NCBI RefSeq assembly: GCF_002150505.1
Contig: NZ_MSSV01000007.1
Location: 248,001-312,000 of the forward strand
Direction: 5' to 3'
DNA: 64,000 bases
Origin: Algoriphagus ratkowskyi
GTDB lineage: Bacteria > Bacteroidota > Bacteroidia > Cytophagales > Cyclobacteriaceae
Shown here: piece after piece, positions 46,476 through 55,656 of the stretch
Position numbering within the stretch: the stretch's first letter is position 1
Layout: each line of letters starts with the position of its first letter
Program-made: the position numbers and the translations under genes
Notes under the pieces: model-generated
The model's database searches: none
The model's input: the letters and a program-made list of their open reading frames with translations, nothing else
Told to the model about the DNA's origin: nothing

Positions 46476-47513
46476 ATGTTTACAGTTGACTTTTTTAAAG
46501 CTGGTAAAGGTGATAGCTTTTTTTTAACATGGGGGCAGGATAAAGAATATAATCTATTAATTGATGCTGGCCAAGAAGGGACATACCGTTTTATTCGGCC
46601 GCGTTTAGCTTTGGAAACCAAGCTAGATGCAATCTTAATCACCCATGTAGATTTTGATCATATTGGAGGTTTTTTCAAACTATTGGCTGATGCCGATTTC
46701 GAGGTGAACGGTGAACTTAAAATCTTTATGAATACGCCGAACTTGGTATTAGCCCCTTCAGGATCTGACATGGTGGCAATAGACCACGGCATCAAATTTG
46801 AAGAAGTACTGCACACAAAAAAGTTACACCCACTTCCCATTTACTTGGGAAAGAATAAGGATAATAAAGAAATAATTAATGGTTTGACACTGCAAATCCT
46901 TTCTCCTGGTCCGGAAGTTATTGACGAATTAATTAAACAATGGACTGCCTCGGCGATCTATCATCAGTACCAGGATAAACACCAACAGCAAAACAACAAA
47001 GTTTCTGTAGATGGACCAACAATGAGACCCATTGACGAAATCCTCGCCAATCCACCCAAACCACATGCCTGGGATAAAGACTTACTAAACTCCTCGTCAA
47101 TAGCTTTTATCGCTCATTATTTAGGAAGTAAAATAATATTTTTAGCCGATGCGAATCCAACAATAATTGTCAATGAACTGGAACGTTTGGGATTCACGAA
47201 AGACAATCCATTTGAAGCGGATCTAGTAAAAATTAGCCATCATGGCTCTAAACATAATACTACCAAAGAATTATTGGAAAGCTTACATTGTACCAAATAT
47301 TTTATTTCGACTGATAGTAGCGGACCTTACTATCATCCTGCACGTGAAACGTTGATCTTGATCGGAAGTTATGGCCGCTCAACGAAAGATACCCCGTTGA
47401 CTATTTACACAAATTACAATATGGATTTGGCGTATTTGCTAAGCACAAAAGAACAAAAAGACTTAAACCTTATTTTCCAGGAAATTAACTACCTTGAATT
47501 CCCTGACAAATGA
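46476..47513 (+). CDS. MBL-fold hydrolase of the four-gene conflict system
   Basis: A predicted metallo-hydrolase of 345 aa, cytoplasmic, of the ComEC-like branch. The metal motif is HVDFDHIGG (His57, Asp59, Asp61, His62), with further ligands near SKIIFLADANP and KISHHGSKH. The opening VDFFKAGKGDSFFLTW is standard for the branch. The stop overlaps the protease gene by four bases (ATGA). In defence loci such hydrolases can act on nucleic acids or signals; the substrate here is unknown. It is first in the operon. Confidence 0.85.
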   Translation: MFTVDFFKAGKGDSFFLTWGQDKEYNLLIDAGQEGTYRFIRPRLALETKLDAILITHVDFDHIGGFFKLLADADFEVNGELKIFMNTPNLVLAPSGSDMVAIDHGIKFEEVLHTKKLHPLPIYLGKNKDNKEIINGLTLQILSPGPEVIDELIKQWTASAIYHQYQDKHQQQNNKVSVDGPTMRPIDEILANPPKPHAWDKDLLNSSSIAFIAHYLGSKIIFLADANPTIIVNELERLGFTKDNPFEADLVKISHHGSKHNTTKELLESLHCTKYFISTDSSGPYYHPARETLILIGSYGRSTKDTPLTIYTNYNMDLAYLLSTKEQKDLNLIFQEINYLEFPDK

Positions 47514-48646
47514 GCATTGATCAAATACATCAAACGACCGGACTAATCCATCACAATGATACTTTTGTTGGTAGTTCTATTTTGTTTCCTTGGAAAGGAG
47601 AACTTTGCTCGATCACTGCTGGGCACAACTTTTACGGTAAAAATTTTGACCTCATACCTACTATTGGAGAGTGGTATATCGTTGATCATTTCGGCAACAG
47701 CCATCCAGTCATTACTATTATGGGAGATCTAGGGTTTGCGAAGACCCACGATATTGTTTTTATTAAATTAGACTGCCAGTCTGTTTTAACAGATTTTATA
47801 AGCCCAAAATTTTGCAGTATACCTATAAACCCAAAGTATTCGTTTATGTTCCGTGGTCGCTATAAAAACTCCCCAACCACTGTAACACACAGGAAAATAT
47901 TATATAATTCAACCTTATCACAAACACCTAATTATTTTTATTGTGATATTGACAAATCGTTATTAATGAATGATGCTTATAAATCAGGTAGTGATTGGCT
48001 AGGTGGCTGGTCCGGTTCTGGTCTTTTTATTGATAATCATGATGAACTGATCTGCATTGGCAGCCTCTGCGAAATACCAAATAAAGGGAACGACGCACAA
48101 TTGCTCTTTTCTAGTGTGCGGGCTCTAGAATTATTGGGCGTAGACTTGGAAGCAATGGATGCAGCCGATCTCGATTTTGACAGGAAATTAAATAATGCTT
48201 CGCTTAGTGCCATACTAAACGCAGTGGACGAAGAAACCGTGATGGCCTGGGAAGCGAATAATCAGAATAGCCCACAACTTGGTTTTTTAAATCGCAAGTT
48301 GGAAGAGGTCTATCCTGAGAAGACATTACAGTTTAATAAAAGTCGGATTATAAAACAACTGCTTACCGGTAAATGCTATCTTTCTGCAGAACTCTCCAAA
48401 AATGAGCACTTATTTGAAATCTACAGAAACGTCTATAAAGTCTACGACCTTGAAAGTAAACAGTTTTACGTTAACAGCAAACAGGAGGCATTAGCCAGCT
48501 TGACTTCCATAAAGAAAGAATACGAAAAATATCTTTCTGATAGCTTGCGCGACACATTTTCAGCAACAGACATCAAACTGTTGGCAGTGTATGGTGTCAG
48601 TGAGTGGATTTCAGATTGCAGTTTAGATTTTTTACGTGATGGATAA
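47510..48646 (+). CDS. Trypsin-like serine protease of the conflict system
   Basis: A predicted protease of 378 aa with no signal peptide, so it acts inside the cell. The triad can be read: His39 in SITAGHNF, Asp81 in THDIVFIKL and Ser168 in GGWSGSG. The protease part covers about residues 10-215. The C-terminal 160 residues are helical and may bind the partners. Its start overlaps the MBL gene and its end overlaps the next gene by 11 bases. It is a plausible effector that cleaves host or partner proteins once triggered. Confidence 0.82.
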   Translation: MSIDQIHQTTGLIHHNDTFVGSSILFPWKGELCSITAGHNFYGKNFDLIPTIGEWYIVDHFGNSHPVITIMGDLGFAKTHDIVFIKLDCQSVLTDFISPKFCSIPINPKYSFMFRGRYKNSPTTVTHRKILYNSTLSQTPNYFYCDIDKSLLMNDAYKSGSDWLGGWSGSGLFIDNHDELICIGSLCEIPNKGNDAQLLFSSVRALELLGVDLEAMDAADLDFDRKLNNASLSAILNAVDEETVMAWEANNQNSPQLGFLNRKLEEVYPEKTLQFNKSRIIKQLLTGKCYLSAELSKNEHLFEIYRNVYKVYDLESKQFYVNSKQEALASLTSIKKEYEKYLSDSLRDTFSATDIKLLAVYGVSEWISDCSLDFLRDG

Positions 48647-49085
48647 TAAAGTAAAAATACAAGGTAATAAAATCAAGGTGCTACAGGCCTACCGAGACAA
48701 CGATCAAATGGCCGTCCTCATGATCCTACTGATAATTAAGCAATCAATCTACGGCAACTCCTTATCGGTCAATTTGAAAAAGGTAGCCTTTATATTAGAC
48801 GCTGTAAAAAAGAATGTTTCAGTTTCTAAACTGTCGATCTTATTGGCATCTCCCTGGGAAATCTCAGACGAACTAAGAAAAAAGATCATTTTGGCACATG
48901 AGAAACAATACATCAGCATCAAGGAAGTTAATTCAGTAATAAGTTTCATGCTTACGGATAAAGGTGCGGAACTGGTAGAAAAAGTTGAAAAACTTGACCT
49001 GCTACAGGAAACGAGGAAGGAAATTTTTCATTTATGCAAAGGGGTGAAAGCCACCGAATTGAAGAATCAACAATTAATCTGGTAA
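48636..49085 (+). CDS. Middle component of an ABC-3C-like system
   Basis: A small helical protein of 149 aa. LSVNLKKVAFILDAVKKNV and a winged-helix-like end (VISFMLTDKGAELVEKVEKL) fit the middle-component type of protein that links a DNA-sensing ABC ATPase to its effector in ABC three-component (ABC-3C) systems. The family match is from memory of pattern and context. It overlaps the protease gene and ends one base before the ATPase gene. Confidence 0.6.
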   Translation: MMDNKVKIQGNKIKVLQAYRDNDQMAVLMILLIIKQSIYGNSLSVNLKKVAFILDAVKKNVSVSKLSILLASPWEISDELRKKIILAHEKQYISIKEVNSVISFMLTDKGAELVEKVEKLDLLQETRKEIFHLCKGVKATELKNQQLIW

Positions 49086-49086
49086 A

Positions 49087-51231
49087 ATGATCAACATCAA
49101 ATCTATCAAAGCGGTTGTGACCGATACCAGAGAGCGCGACTTCGGATTTAATTTTGAATTCAAACCTGGATTGAATATTTTGTCTGGGGATAACTCCAGC
49201 GGAAAGTCTACAATACTATCCTGTATTTATTATTGCCTAGGCATGGAGCAGCTAGCCAGCTATGGCACAGCAGACGGGCTAAAAGAATGCTTGAAAACAA
49301 GTTTCAAATTTGATAACGAAAACCATGGGGTCTTCGCGTCACATGCAGAACTGCTCCTGACGAACGACAAAGGTCATCAAGCCACTATCCGGCGAGTTAT
49401 TCGGTCCGCTTATAACGAAAACACGAACTTGCTGAGTGTACAAATAAACGACGGTGATCCCGAAGAAAAGTTCATTCACGCCGCCGGAGATACCGACCAC
49501 GAACATGGCTTTTACCGTTGGTTGTCCGATTATTCAGATATTACTATACCAGTATTTACCGATGAGGACGGTACAAAAATTAAAATACTTTATCTACAGC
49601 AGATCTTTGCTAGTTCCTTTGTAGAACAAACAAAAGGCTGGTCGGATTTTTTCGCACAGATACCGATTTTTAATACCAAAAAGGCCAAACAAAAAATCGT
49701 AGAATATACTCTTGGCCTTAGTGGGCTTACGGAGGAATTCGAACTTGACAAACTCAAAGAAAAGGAAAAGAAATATAAATTCGTCTGGAGCAACACGATT
49801 GAGACATTTCAAGCGATTACAGCTTATTATAATCTAAACACTGCCAGGCTAAACGAAACATTCACGGTTGAACTTAGTCCAGAAAAAATCCAAAAGCTAC
49901 AACTCCAAACACGATTACTGGATGGGAAATACGCGAGCCTCACGGAAATTCTGATCATGCTTGAGCGTCAGGTTAAAGAGATTGTCAGGAAAAATACGCT
50001 AGTGCGTTCTGCCAAATCCGGATCCAGTGATCTCGCCCGAAAGCATGCCGAGATTAGCGAGAAACTGCAATACCTGAGTTCAGAATACCAAAGTATCCAG
50101 ACTGAAAAAATCAACGAAGAAATCAAAGTTAAAAAATATCAGTTCACAGCCAACCAACTCGCTAAGGAGATTGAAACATTGGAAGGGTTGCATAAACTTA
50201 ATGAACTAAAATCCTTTCAGATTGGCGCTGTTGAAAACTGCCCCGTATGTAATTCTTCTCTGCTGGCCAACCCAGATATTTCCTTGAAGAATATTGACAA
50301 AATTAACGGATCCAAATCTCTTCCATTTTATAAATCGGAAAAGAACCTTTATGAATCTTACTTAAAAAGCTCTGAGGACTTGATTCGCAGGTTTCAGAAA
50401 ACAGCTGCCTATTATGAGGAGCGCATAGGAGAAGTAAAGGACATGCTATCTATTCTTGATCATCAATTGCTCGAAGATGCTCGCGTACCATCCCGAATAG
50501 ATATAAGTGAGGAAATGCGGCTGAAATTTGAATTGGAAAAAATGAACAAGGTAAACGATTTGTTTACCCGTTTTAAAAGCGATCTATCGGAACTTGCCAA
50601 TAAGCTCGCTTTAATACGTGCCAGAAAAGCAGAACTGACCCAAAATAGCGAACTAGACAAAAGCAAAGTATATGCTTTTCAGAAAGCCTATGTAAAATTT
50701 CTTTCATCGTTTGGTTACTCCACTGAAATATTGCACCGGATTTATATGTCTACGGACGAATCCAACAAATTATTCCCGGTTGTTTCTGTCCAAGAAATGC
50801 TGCCACAGCCAATCCGCCTAGTTTCCTCCGCAAGCGACTTTATTCGTGCGCAATGGGCATTTTACATGACTTTACTAATCATGGCGAAGCACCATTTAGG
50901 AATCCTCGTACTTGACGAACCGGGCCAGCACGCAATGCGCTCATCTGACTTGGCTCAACTGTTAAAAGTCGCCAGCAACGTAAAAGACCGCCAAATCATT
51001 GTCGCCATATCTAAAGAAGAGAAAACCAAACCTTCAAAATTAGCTGATGGCAATATTGTAGAGGAAAGTCAGATTGATTTACTTAATATATTAAAAGAAT
51101 CAGGCTTGCAAGAAGGTGTCGACTACACTATGGGAATGATAGACGATCATGGAAGAAAAGACAAATGTATTCAACCTCTTACCTTACCACCACCTATCTC
51201 CGATTTAGGTGAAACTGAATCAGATAAGTAA
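49087..51231 (+). CDS. Rad50/SMC-like ABC ATPase with zinc hook
   Basis: An ATPase of 714 aa. Walker A GDNSSGKST at residues 34-42. A long coiled coil (about 200-550) is interrupted by a zinc-hook-type CPVC at 385-388, preceded by GAVEN. Walker B ILVLDEPGQH (Asp610, Glu611) and a C-terminal tail follow. The layout is that of Rad50-like sensors that bind DNA ends. In ABC-3C systems they act as the invasion detector. It is fourth in the operon, so assembly of all four proteins is likely. No clear ABC signature motif was picked out by eye. Confidence 0.85.
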   Translation: MINIKSIKAVVTDTRERDFGFNFEFKPGLNILSGDNSSGKSTILSCIYYCLGMEQLASYGTADGLKECLKTSFKFDNENHGVFASHAELLLTNDKGHQATIRRVIRSAYNENTNLLSVQINDGDPEEKFIHAAGDTDHEHGFYRWLSDYSDITIPVFTDEDGTKIKILYLQQIFASSFVEQTKGWSDFFAQIPIFNTKKAKQKIVEYTLGLSGLTEEFELDKLKEKEKKYKFVWSNTIETFQAITAYYNLNTARLNETFTVELSPEKIQKLQLQTRLLDGKYASLTEILIMLERQVKEIVRKNTLVRSAKSGSSDLARKHAEISEKLQYLSSEYQSIQTEKINEEIKVKKYQFTANQLAKEIETLEGLHKLNELKSFQIGAVENCPVCNSSLLANPDISLKNIDKINGSKSLPFYKSEKNLYESYLKSSEDLIRRFQKTAAYYEERIGEVKDMLSILDHQLLEDARVPSRIDISEEMRLKFELEKMNKVNDLFTRFKSDLSELANKLALIRARKAELTQNSELDKSKVYAFQKAYVKFLSSFGYSTEILHRIYMSTDESNKLFPVVSVQEMLPQPIRLVSSASDFIRAQWAFYMTLLIMAKHHLGILVLDEPGQHAMRSSDLAQLLKVASNVKDRQIIVAISKEEKTKPSKLADGNIVEESQIDLLNILKESGLQEGVDYTMGMIDDHGRKDKCIQPLTLPPPISDLGETESDK

Positions 51232-51574
51232 AATTAAACATTTACTTTAAATAGCTATTTACTTTGAAGTAGTTCAAATCGCCCGAGGTACTGGGTGGTG
51301 CTTATAACCACCGCTCGGCGTAAATAGAAAGTTGAACCAAATGCCCAGAGAAAGGCGCCGCTGTACTGCTTACTTACTTGCTTGCTTGGCTTCGGGATAA
51401 CTACTTCCATGCTTAAGGGATGCCGTCATTCGTCGGCACAGATATTTCACCCGTTAGAACGATCATCATTTTGATCTTTATTCACCATTAAAGGCACACA
51501 CAGCGGTTTCATCGTTCGTGCTACGCACGCAACGAAAACCTAGTTGTTATTAGCGGTTGTTTTTCTTTTTAATT
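51232..51574. other. Gap with hairpin and flank repeat
   Basis: It holds CGTTCGTGC-TAC-GCACGCAACG, a strong hairpin near 51514-51535, directly followed by CCTAGTTGTTATTAGCGGTT. The latter is an inverted counterpart of AACCGCTAACAACTAG at 53491-53506. A short run of TTACTTACTTGCTTGCTTGG also occurs near 51370. No gene. Confidence 0.6.
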
Positions 51575-52309
51575 TCATTCAGTTACTTCCAAGTATTTAA
51601 TATAGAGCCCAACGAATATTTTATCAATCAGCATTAGTAATGAGAAGTATGTAAAATAATTGTCGTATTTATAATCATCTTCAATTAGCGTCCTTAGTGT
51701 TGGTAGATTTTGTTGATATGAATATGTGTTATGAGCAATTCGATTACGTTGTTTGTAGAGGCGATTTTCATAAATTTTCTTTAAAAGATTGTCAGAAAAT
51801 AAGGTGCCTTTATGATTGGCAAAATGATTACTAGCTACACTGTTGAAATTTTTATTATGATTAATAAAATCTCTCTGTGCCCAAATTGCAAGATTGCTAG
51901 GCTGAAATATTTCTCTAATCTCAATTTTGATTGATTCTAGAATTTCCCCTTTATTGATGTCAATTTCAGCAAACCCTAAGCCATTTTTCTCAATTTGCTT
52001 TATCAAGTCCCCGTAAATCTTCTGTTTTTCAGAATAACTTGAACATTCTCCTAAGGGTGCTTTTGTAAATTCATATCTGTATTCAAAGTCAACAGAAGCC
52101 ATTTCCCAACAAATGCATTTCATTTTCTGCTCTTGGAAGCCTGTAAGCTTTAATAAAACAGACTGCATTACATAATCGTATAGGGGAAAGGTCTCAATTC
52201 CATTACCTATTCCTGAACTTGCAGTAACAGCGTCTTTCAATAAACCTGAAACTGGTGTTAAAATAAAATCTGTGTGAAGGTTAGGACGCATACTCAGAAT
52301 AGATTTCAA
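51575..52309 (-). CDS. HEPN-like protein partnered with DUF262
   Basis: A cytoplasmic protein of 244 aa. The C-terminal half holds RNRIAHN (Arg188-x4-His193), the HEPN RNase motif, in helical context followed by a helix-rich tail. The N-terminal half is not recognised. It overlaps the DUF262 gene by 29 bases, so expression is coupled. HEPN proteins often cut RNA in phage or toxin responses. Here the DUF262 protein would be the sensor or nucleotide-driven partner. The assignment to HEPN rests on the motif alone. Confidence 0.6.
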   Translation of the reverse strand: MKSILSMRPNLHTDFILTPVSGLLKDAVTASSGIGNGIETFPLYDYVMQSVLLKLTGFQEQKMKCICWEMASVDFEYRYEFTKAPLGECSSYSEKQKIYGDLIKQIEKNGLGFAEIDINKGEILESIKIEIREIFQPSNLAIWAQRDFINHNKNFNSVASNHFANHKGTLFSDNLLKKIYENRLYKQRNRIAHNTYSYQQNLPTLRTLIEDDYKYDNYFTYFSLLMLIDKIFVGLYIKYLEVTE

Positions 52310-53453
52310 TTGAAGAAGAAATTCTCAACCTTAAATGTCCTAAATTACTAGGTGCTTTAACGTGAGAAGGGTTGTCCTTAAATTCTTTTATTTTTTTTTC
52401 AATCTTTCCTTTCAGTTCATCTTTGTCTTCAGTTTTGATGCTTTTTCTCTGAAATAGAATTGCGTTTACGAGACCAAAAAAGTACATATCCATGTCAATA
52501 ATTGAGGGATACTCTTTTGGAATTTCGAGGGACACGAGGTGTTCTTTTAGTTTAGTGAAAATATCGCTGAAACCTTTGTTTGGAAAAATGTCAGTGAACT
52601 TCCCATACTTGCTTTCATCATTAGAAATAACAGAGTAAATAAACTCTTCATAATACTTTTCTATTTTAGGCTTGTAACTTCTAGCAACCTTGTTCACTGC
52701 TTGGTCATTGTTATATTGTGCCACGTAAGCTAGGCATCTTACAAAATCAATTCTTGTCTTACTACTTACGCTTTTTACTACATACTCTTTAGAAAAACTC
52801 GGTTTGAAAAATGGAGCTAAGTCTTTATCTAGAAAATACAATGATGCTCTACTTTCTTGTGGCAATAATGCTTGACCTTGAATATTTATATTTCTGAAAA
52901 CAGATGAGTAATATTTCTGTTGTTCTCCGTCATTTGAAATTGATGGTACCAAATAAGAGAAGCCAAGAAAATTTGTTTCAAGAAATGACTCATCTATTTC
53001 AAAATCTATCTTTTTGTAATTTCCTTCAGCCACATTCCTTAAAATATCATTTCGGCTGCGTCCTTTTTCTGTTAGTTTGTCAAATTTCCATTCAAGAACA
53101 TTATCTAGCTTCTCTTCAGGTTCTTCTTCATCGTCATTTTCATCAGCAAATGTTTCTATTGCTTTTTTGTAAGTCGTTTCATCAGGGAATAGTCCTAAGT
53201 ATGTCAAAAAAATACTAGTTAACCTTTGTTGTCCATCAAGGATAAGATTTTGATTATTACCATCACTTTTAAATGCACCGATGGTTATTGGAGGGACGAA
53301 CTGTTTATCCTTTAATGCCCTTATAAGGGTCTCGACTTTTTTCTCGTCCCAAACAAAGAATCTTTGATATTCTGGAAGAATAATGTTCTTTTTTAGGATT
53401 AGGTCAATCCAATGTTTTAAAGAATATTCCCCATAATAGACTCTATTATCCAT
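52281..53453 (-). CDS. DUF262 (GmrSD-type N-domain) protein
   Basis: A protein of 390 aa. The ParB/Srx-like DUF262 signature is clear: ILPEYQRFFVWDEKKVETLI and LILDGQQRLTSI. This domain occurs in the type IV restriction enzyme GmrSD and related systems, where it binds and hydrolyses nucleotides. The C-terminal half is helical (LRLRISSSIEIYSEY at the end) and lacks the HNH nuclease part of GmrSD. The HEPN-like gene overlaps its end. Together they form a compact two-gene system flanked by inverted repeats. Confidence 0.85.
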   Translation of the reverse strand: MDNRVYYGEYSLKHWIDLILKKNIILPEYQRFFVWDEKKVETLIRALKDKQFVPPITIGAFKSDGNNQNLILDGQQRLTSIFLTYLGLFPDETTYKKAIETFADENDDEEEPEEKLDNVLEWKFDKLTEKGRSRNDILRNVAEGNYKKIDFEIDESFLETNFLGFSYLVPSISNDGEQQKYYSSVFRNINIQGQALLPQESRASLYFLDKDLAPFFKPSFSKEYVVKSVSSKTRIDFVRCLAYVAQYNNDQAVNKVARSYKPKIEKYYEEFIYSVISNDESKYGKFTDIFPNKGFSDIFTKLKEHLVSLEIPKEYPSIIDMDMYFFGLVNAILFQRKSIKTEDKDELKGKIEKKIKEFKDNPSHVKAPSNLGHLRLRISSSIEIYSEYAS

Positions 53454-53490
53454 AATTTGTTTGTCTTATTTTATTGTCATCTTATTTGAT

Positions 53491-53506
53491 AACCGCTAAC
53501 AACTAG
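53491..53506 (-). repeat. Flank repeat of the DUF262-HEPN unit
   Basis: AACCGCTAACAACTAG; an inverted, slightly longer version (CTAGTTGTTATTAGCGGTT) lies at 51540-51558. The pair brackets the two genes. It could mark a cassette-like or transposed unit. Confidence 0.55.
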
Positions 53507-53681
53507 AATATGTTATAACCGCAATTACGGTTATTTCTTCTATATCCTTAAAGTTAGTAATTCACCAAACCAGTCTCTATTCCTTTATCTTAAAGGTTAT
53601 CCGACATTAGTCGTTTATAAGTACTTACTTTCGCTTTTTACGGTTTACCATTTTTTAGACATTTTTTCTACGTGATCCAGC

Positions 53682-54065
53682 TTAATGCCCATGTTGCCAG
53701 CAATAACTACTTCCGGCAGCAGATTTCCTTGAGCATCTTGCTCCTGTTTTGGTGGTAGCGCTGCATTGACTTGATGTTCGAACTGGTTTGCTTTCTTTGC
53801 TTGGCTCTGTCTTACTATTTCCAGAAGATAGCCGAACTGGTTTAGCTTCTCCCGTTTCTGTACTGGAAGGCTTGCATACCAGGCAGGCAGTCATACCTTT
53901 CTTTTTGGCTGATGCAAGATCAGAAGCCCAGCCTGTTTTGGAATAGCGGCAGGATTCTTTGTGATACCTCGCTCCTGTCTTGGTGATGTAGACCGTCTAC
54001 GCCTGCAGTTGGGCAGCAAGTAGAAAGAAGGCTGTGAACAGGAAGCCGTACAGCAGTTTGTACAT
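53682..54065 (-). pseudogene. Exported cysteine-rich protein gene broken by one amber codon
   Basis: From the ATG at 54063-54065 the frame reads MYKLLYGFLFTAFFLLAAQ (a signal peptide), then LQA and a TAG at 53997-53999 (codon 23). After it the same frame continues as TVYITKTGARYHKESCRYSK and on to 53682, ending SSYCWQHGH. The mature part has paired cysteines (CLVCKP; QCSATT, RCSRKS, YCWQH), a putative metal site. All 127 codons are in one frame except the single TAG. It could be a recent pseudogene or a read-through/suppressed codon. A sequencing error should be ruled out. Confidence 0.75.
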
Positions 54066-54212
54066 CTGGGTAAGATTGGGTTAAGAAGAGTTTCCGGATT
54101 TAAGCCCAGATGGGTAACAAAAGTTGGCTGTGCTCCCGAATCCTGTCAGTCTCGGGACTTGAGAGCTTCAGGTGATAAAGAACAGTGGCAAGAAAGCAAA
54201 TTTGAAATACAA

Positions 54213-54228
54213 AAAAAATACCCTGTAC
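54213..54228 (-). terminator. Left half of a terminator split by the IS
   Basis: AAAAAATACCCTGTAC. The right half (55657-55672) is GTACAGGGTATTTTTT. Joined on the GTAC duplication, they restore one perfect hairpin with a T run on both strands. The terminator would serve the small gene at 55683-55826. Confidence 0.7.
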
Positions 54229-54271
54229 TAGAATAGCCCCAAAAAGTTAGACACTACTTGGAGGCAATTTT

Positions 54272-54793
54272 ATGAGCAGAAAAATGAAGTACTCAGTCGT
54301 ATTTAGGAAAGATGCGGTTGATCAGGTCATCCTAGACAAAAAAACATGTCTGAAGGTTGGCCAAGAATTCGGAATTGATAAGTCTTTAATCAGGAAGTGG
54401 GTTTTATCTTATCAAAAACATGGTATTATGGGCTTGATGCCTTCGTCCAAAATTTATTATTCGCCTGATTTCAAGGTTAAAGTAATAAAGACGATGAGGA
54501 AGAAGTCTCTATCTTTATTGGAAACCTGTATTCAGTTTAATATCCGCAGCACCGGGGCTTTGGTCAAATGGATAACACTTTACAATGCGAAAGGGGCTGA
54601 AGGTTTTGCCAAACAAGAGAGAAAAACCAAACCACCGATGGCCAAAAGAACCAAAAAGCTACAGACAAAAGAAGATGAGCTATTGGAGGAGCTTGCTTCG
54701 CTGAGAGCAGAAAATGCGTACTTAAAAAAGCTGTATGCCTTAATTCAAGCCGACAAAGAGAAAGAAGAAAAGCGGAACTCATCCAGGAATTAA
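54272..54793 (+). CDS. IS3 transposase OrfA
   Basis: The DNA-binding part of the transposase, 173 aa, with a helix-turn-helix (CLKVGQEFGIDKSLIRKWVL) and a leucine-zipper-like end (LLEELASLRAENAYLKKLYA). An A-rich stretch near 54768-54772 (GAAGAAAAGC) probably allows -1 frameshifting into orfB. Reading that way gives AELIQELRQSHALSYLLVHA, the usual junction in this family. Confidence 0.9.
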   Translation: MSRKMKYSVVFRKDAVDQVILDKKTCLKVGQEFGIDKSLIRKWVLSYQKHGIMGLMPSSKIYYSPDFKVKVIKTMRKKSLSLLETCIQFNIRSTGALVKWITLYNAKGAEGFAKQERKTKPPMAKRTKKLQTKEDELLEELASLRAENAYLKKLYALIQADKEKEEKRNSSRN

Positions 54794-54816
54794 GGCAATC
54801 CCATGCACTATCTTAC

Positions 54817-55620
54817 TTGTTGGTGCATGCGGGGATGGCCAGAAGCACGTTTTATTATCACCTTAAACAATCTAGAAAACCTGATAAGCATTTAGAGGCC
54901 AAAAAGGATATTTTAAGGGTTTACCATGCTCACCATGGTAGGATGGGATATAGGCGTATTAAGCTTGAGCTTAGGAAGCAAGGACGGATAATCAACCACA
55001 AAACAGTCCTTAAACTGATGCAGGAGCTGGGCATTAAAAGTCTTGTGCGGGCTAAAAAGTACCGCTCTTACAAAGGGGAACAAGGGAAAGTCGCACCAAA
55101 CCTGCTTAATCAGAACTTTAAGGCTACTTTACCCGATCAAAAGTGGGCGACTGATATTACAGAATTCAAGGTCACTGACAAAAAACTATACCTTTCCCCC
55201 ATCATAGATCTATTTAACGGAGAGGTTATCAGTTATACGATGACAGAAAGCCCCAGGATAAAACCGGTAGTTGATATGGTGGAACAGCTGGAAAGTCGTA
55301 AACCGGAGGATAAACCAGTGATTTTGCACTCTGATCAAGGATGGCATTACCAAATGCTCATATACCAAGAAGCATTAAAAAGGAAAAACATTATCCCCAG
55401 TATGTCAAGAAAAGGAAACTGCCTGGACAATGCAGTGATCGAAAACTTCTTTGGGACACTTAAATGTGAACTTTTCTATCTAAGAGAATATAAATCAATA
55501 AGCCAACTCAAGAAAGACATTAAGGAATACATACATTATTATAATCACACACGAATACGGTTAAACCTAAATGGAATGAGTCCGATCAATTATCGAATTC
55601 ATTCACTAAATTCAACTTAA
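54817..55620 (+). CDS. IS3 transposase OrfB (DDE catalytic part)
   Basis: The catalytic domain, 267 aa as listed. DDE residues sit in WATDITEF, HSDQGWHY and NCLDNAVIENFFGTLK. It is normally made as a fusion with OrfA by frameshift, so the listed TTG start is probably not used alone. No break is visible. Confidence 0.9.
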   Translation: MLVHAGMARSTFYYHLKQSRKPDKHLEAKKDILRVYHAHHGRMGYRRIKLELRKQGRIINHKTVLKLMQELGIKSLVRAKKYRSYKGEQGKVAPNLLNQNFKATLPDQKWATDITEFKVTDKKLYLSPIIDLFNGEVISYTMTESPRIKPVVDMVEQLESRKPEDKPVILHSDQGWHYQMLIYQEALKRKNIIPSMSRKGNCLDNAVIENFFGTLKCELFYLREYKSISQLKKDIKEYIHYYNHTRIRLNLNGMSPINYRIHSLNST

Positions 55621-55656
55621 TAATTAAAAAACGTCTAAGATTTAGGGGCTAATGCA

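Larger units (their letters stand above)
54229..55656 (+). mobile_element. IS3-family insertion sequence
   Basis: It contains orfA and orfB with a frameshift. The ends TAGAATAGCCCC (left) and TGCATTAGCCCC (right, reversed) are imperfect inverted repeats. Four-base GTAC copies flank it (54225-54228 and 55657-55660). A decayed partial copy at 59779-59923 ends exactly at the same TAGAAT, supporting the left boundary. It is 1428 bases long and appears intact. Confidence 0.85.

Noticed and set aside
51540..53506. Integron attC sites around the DUF262-HEPN unit
   Set aside because: The inverted flank repeats do not match the RYYYAAC / GTTRRRY attC core, and no integron integrase is near.
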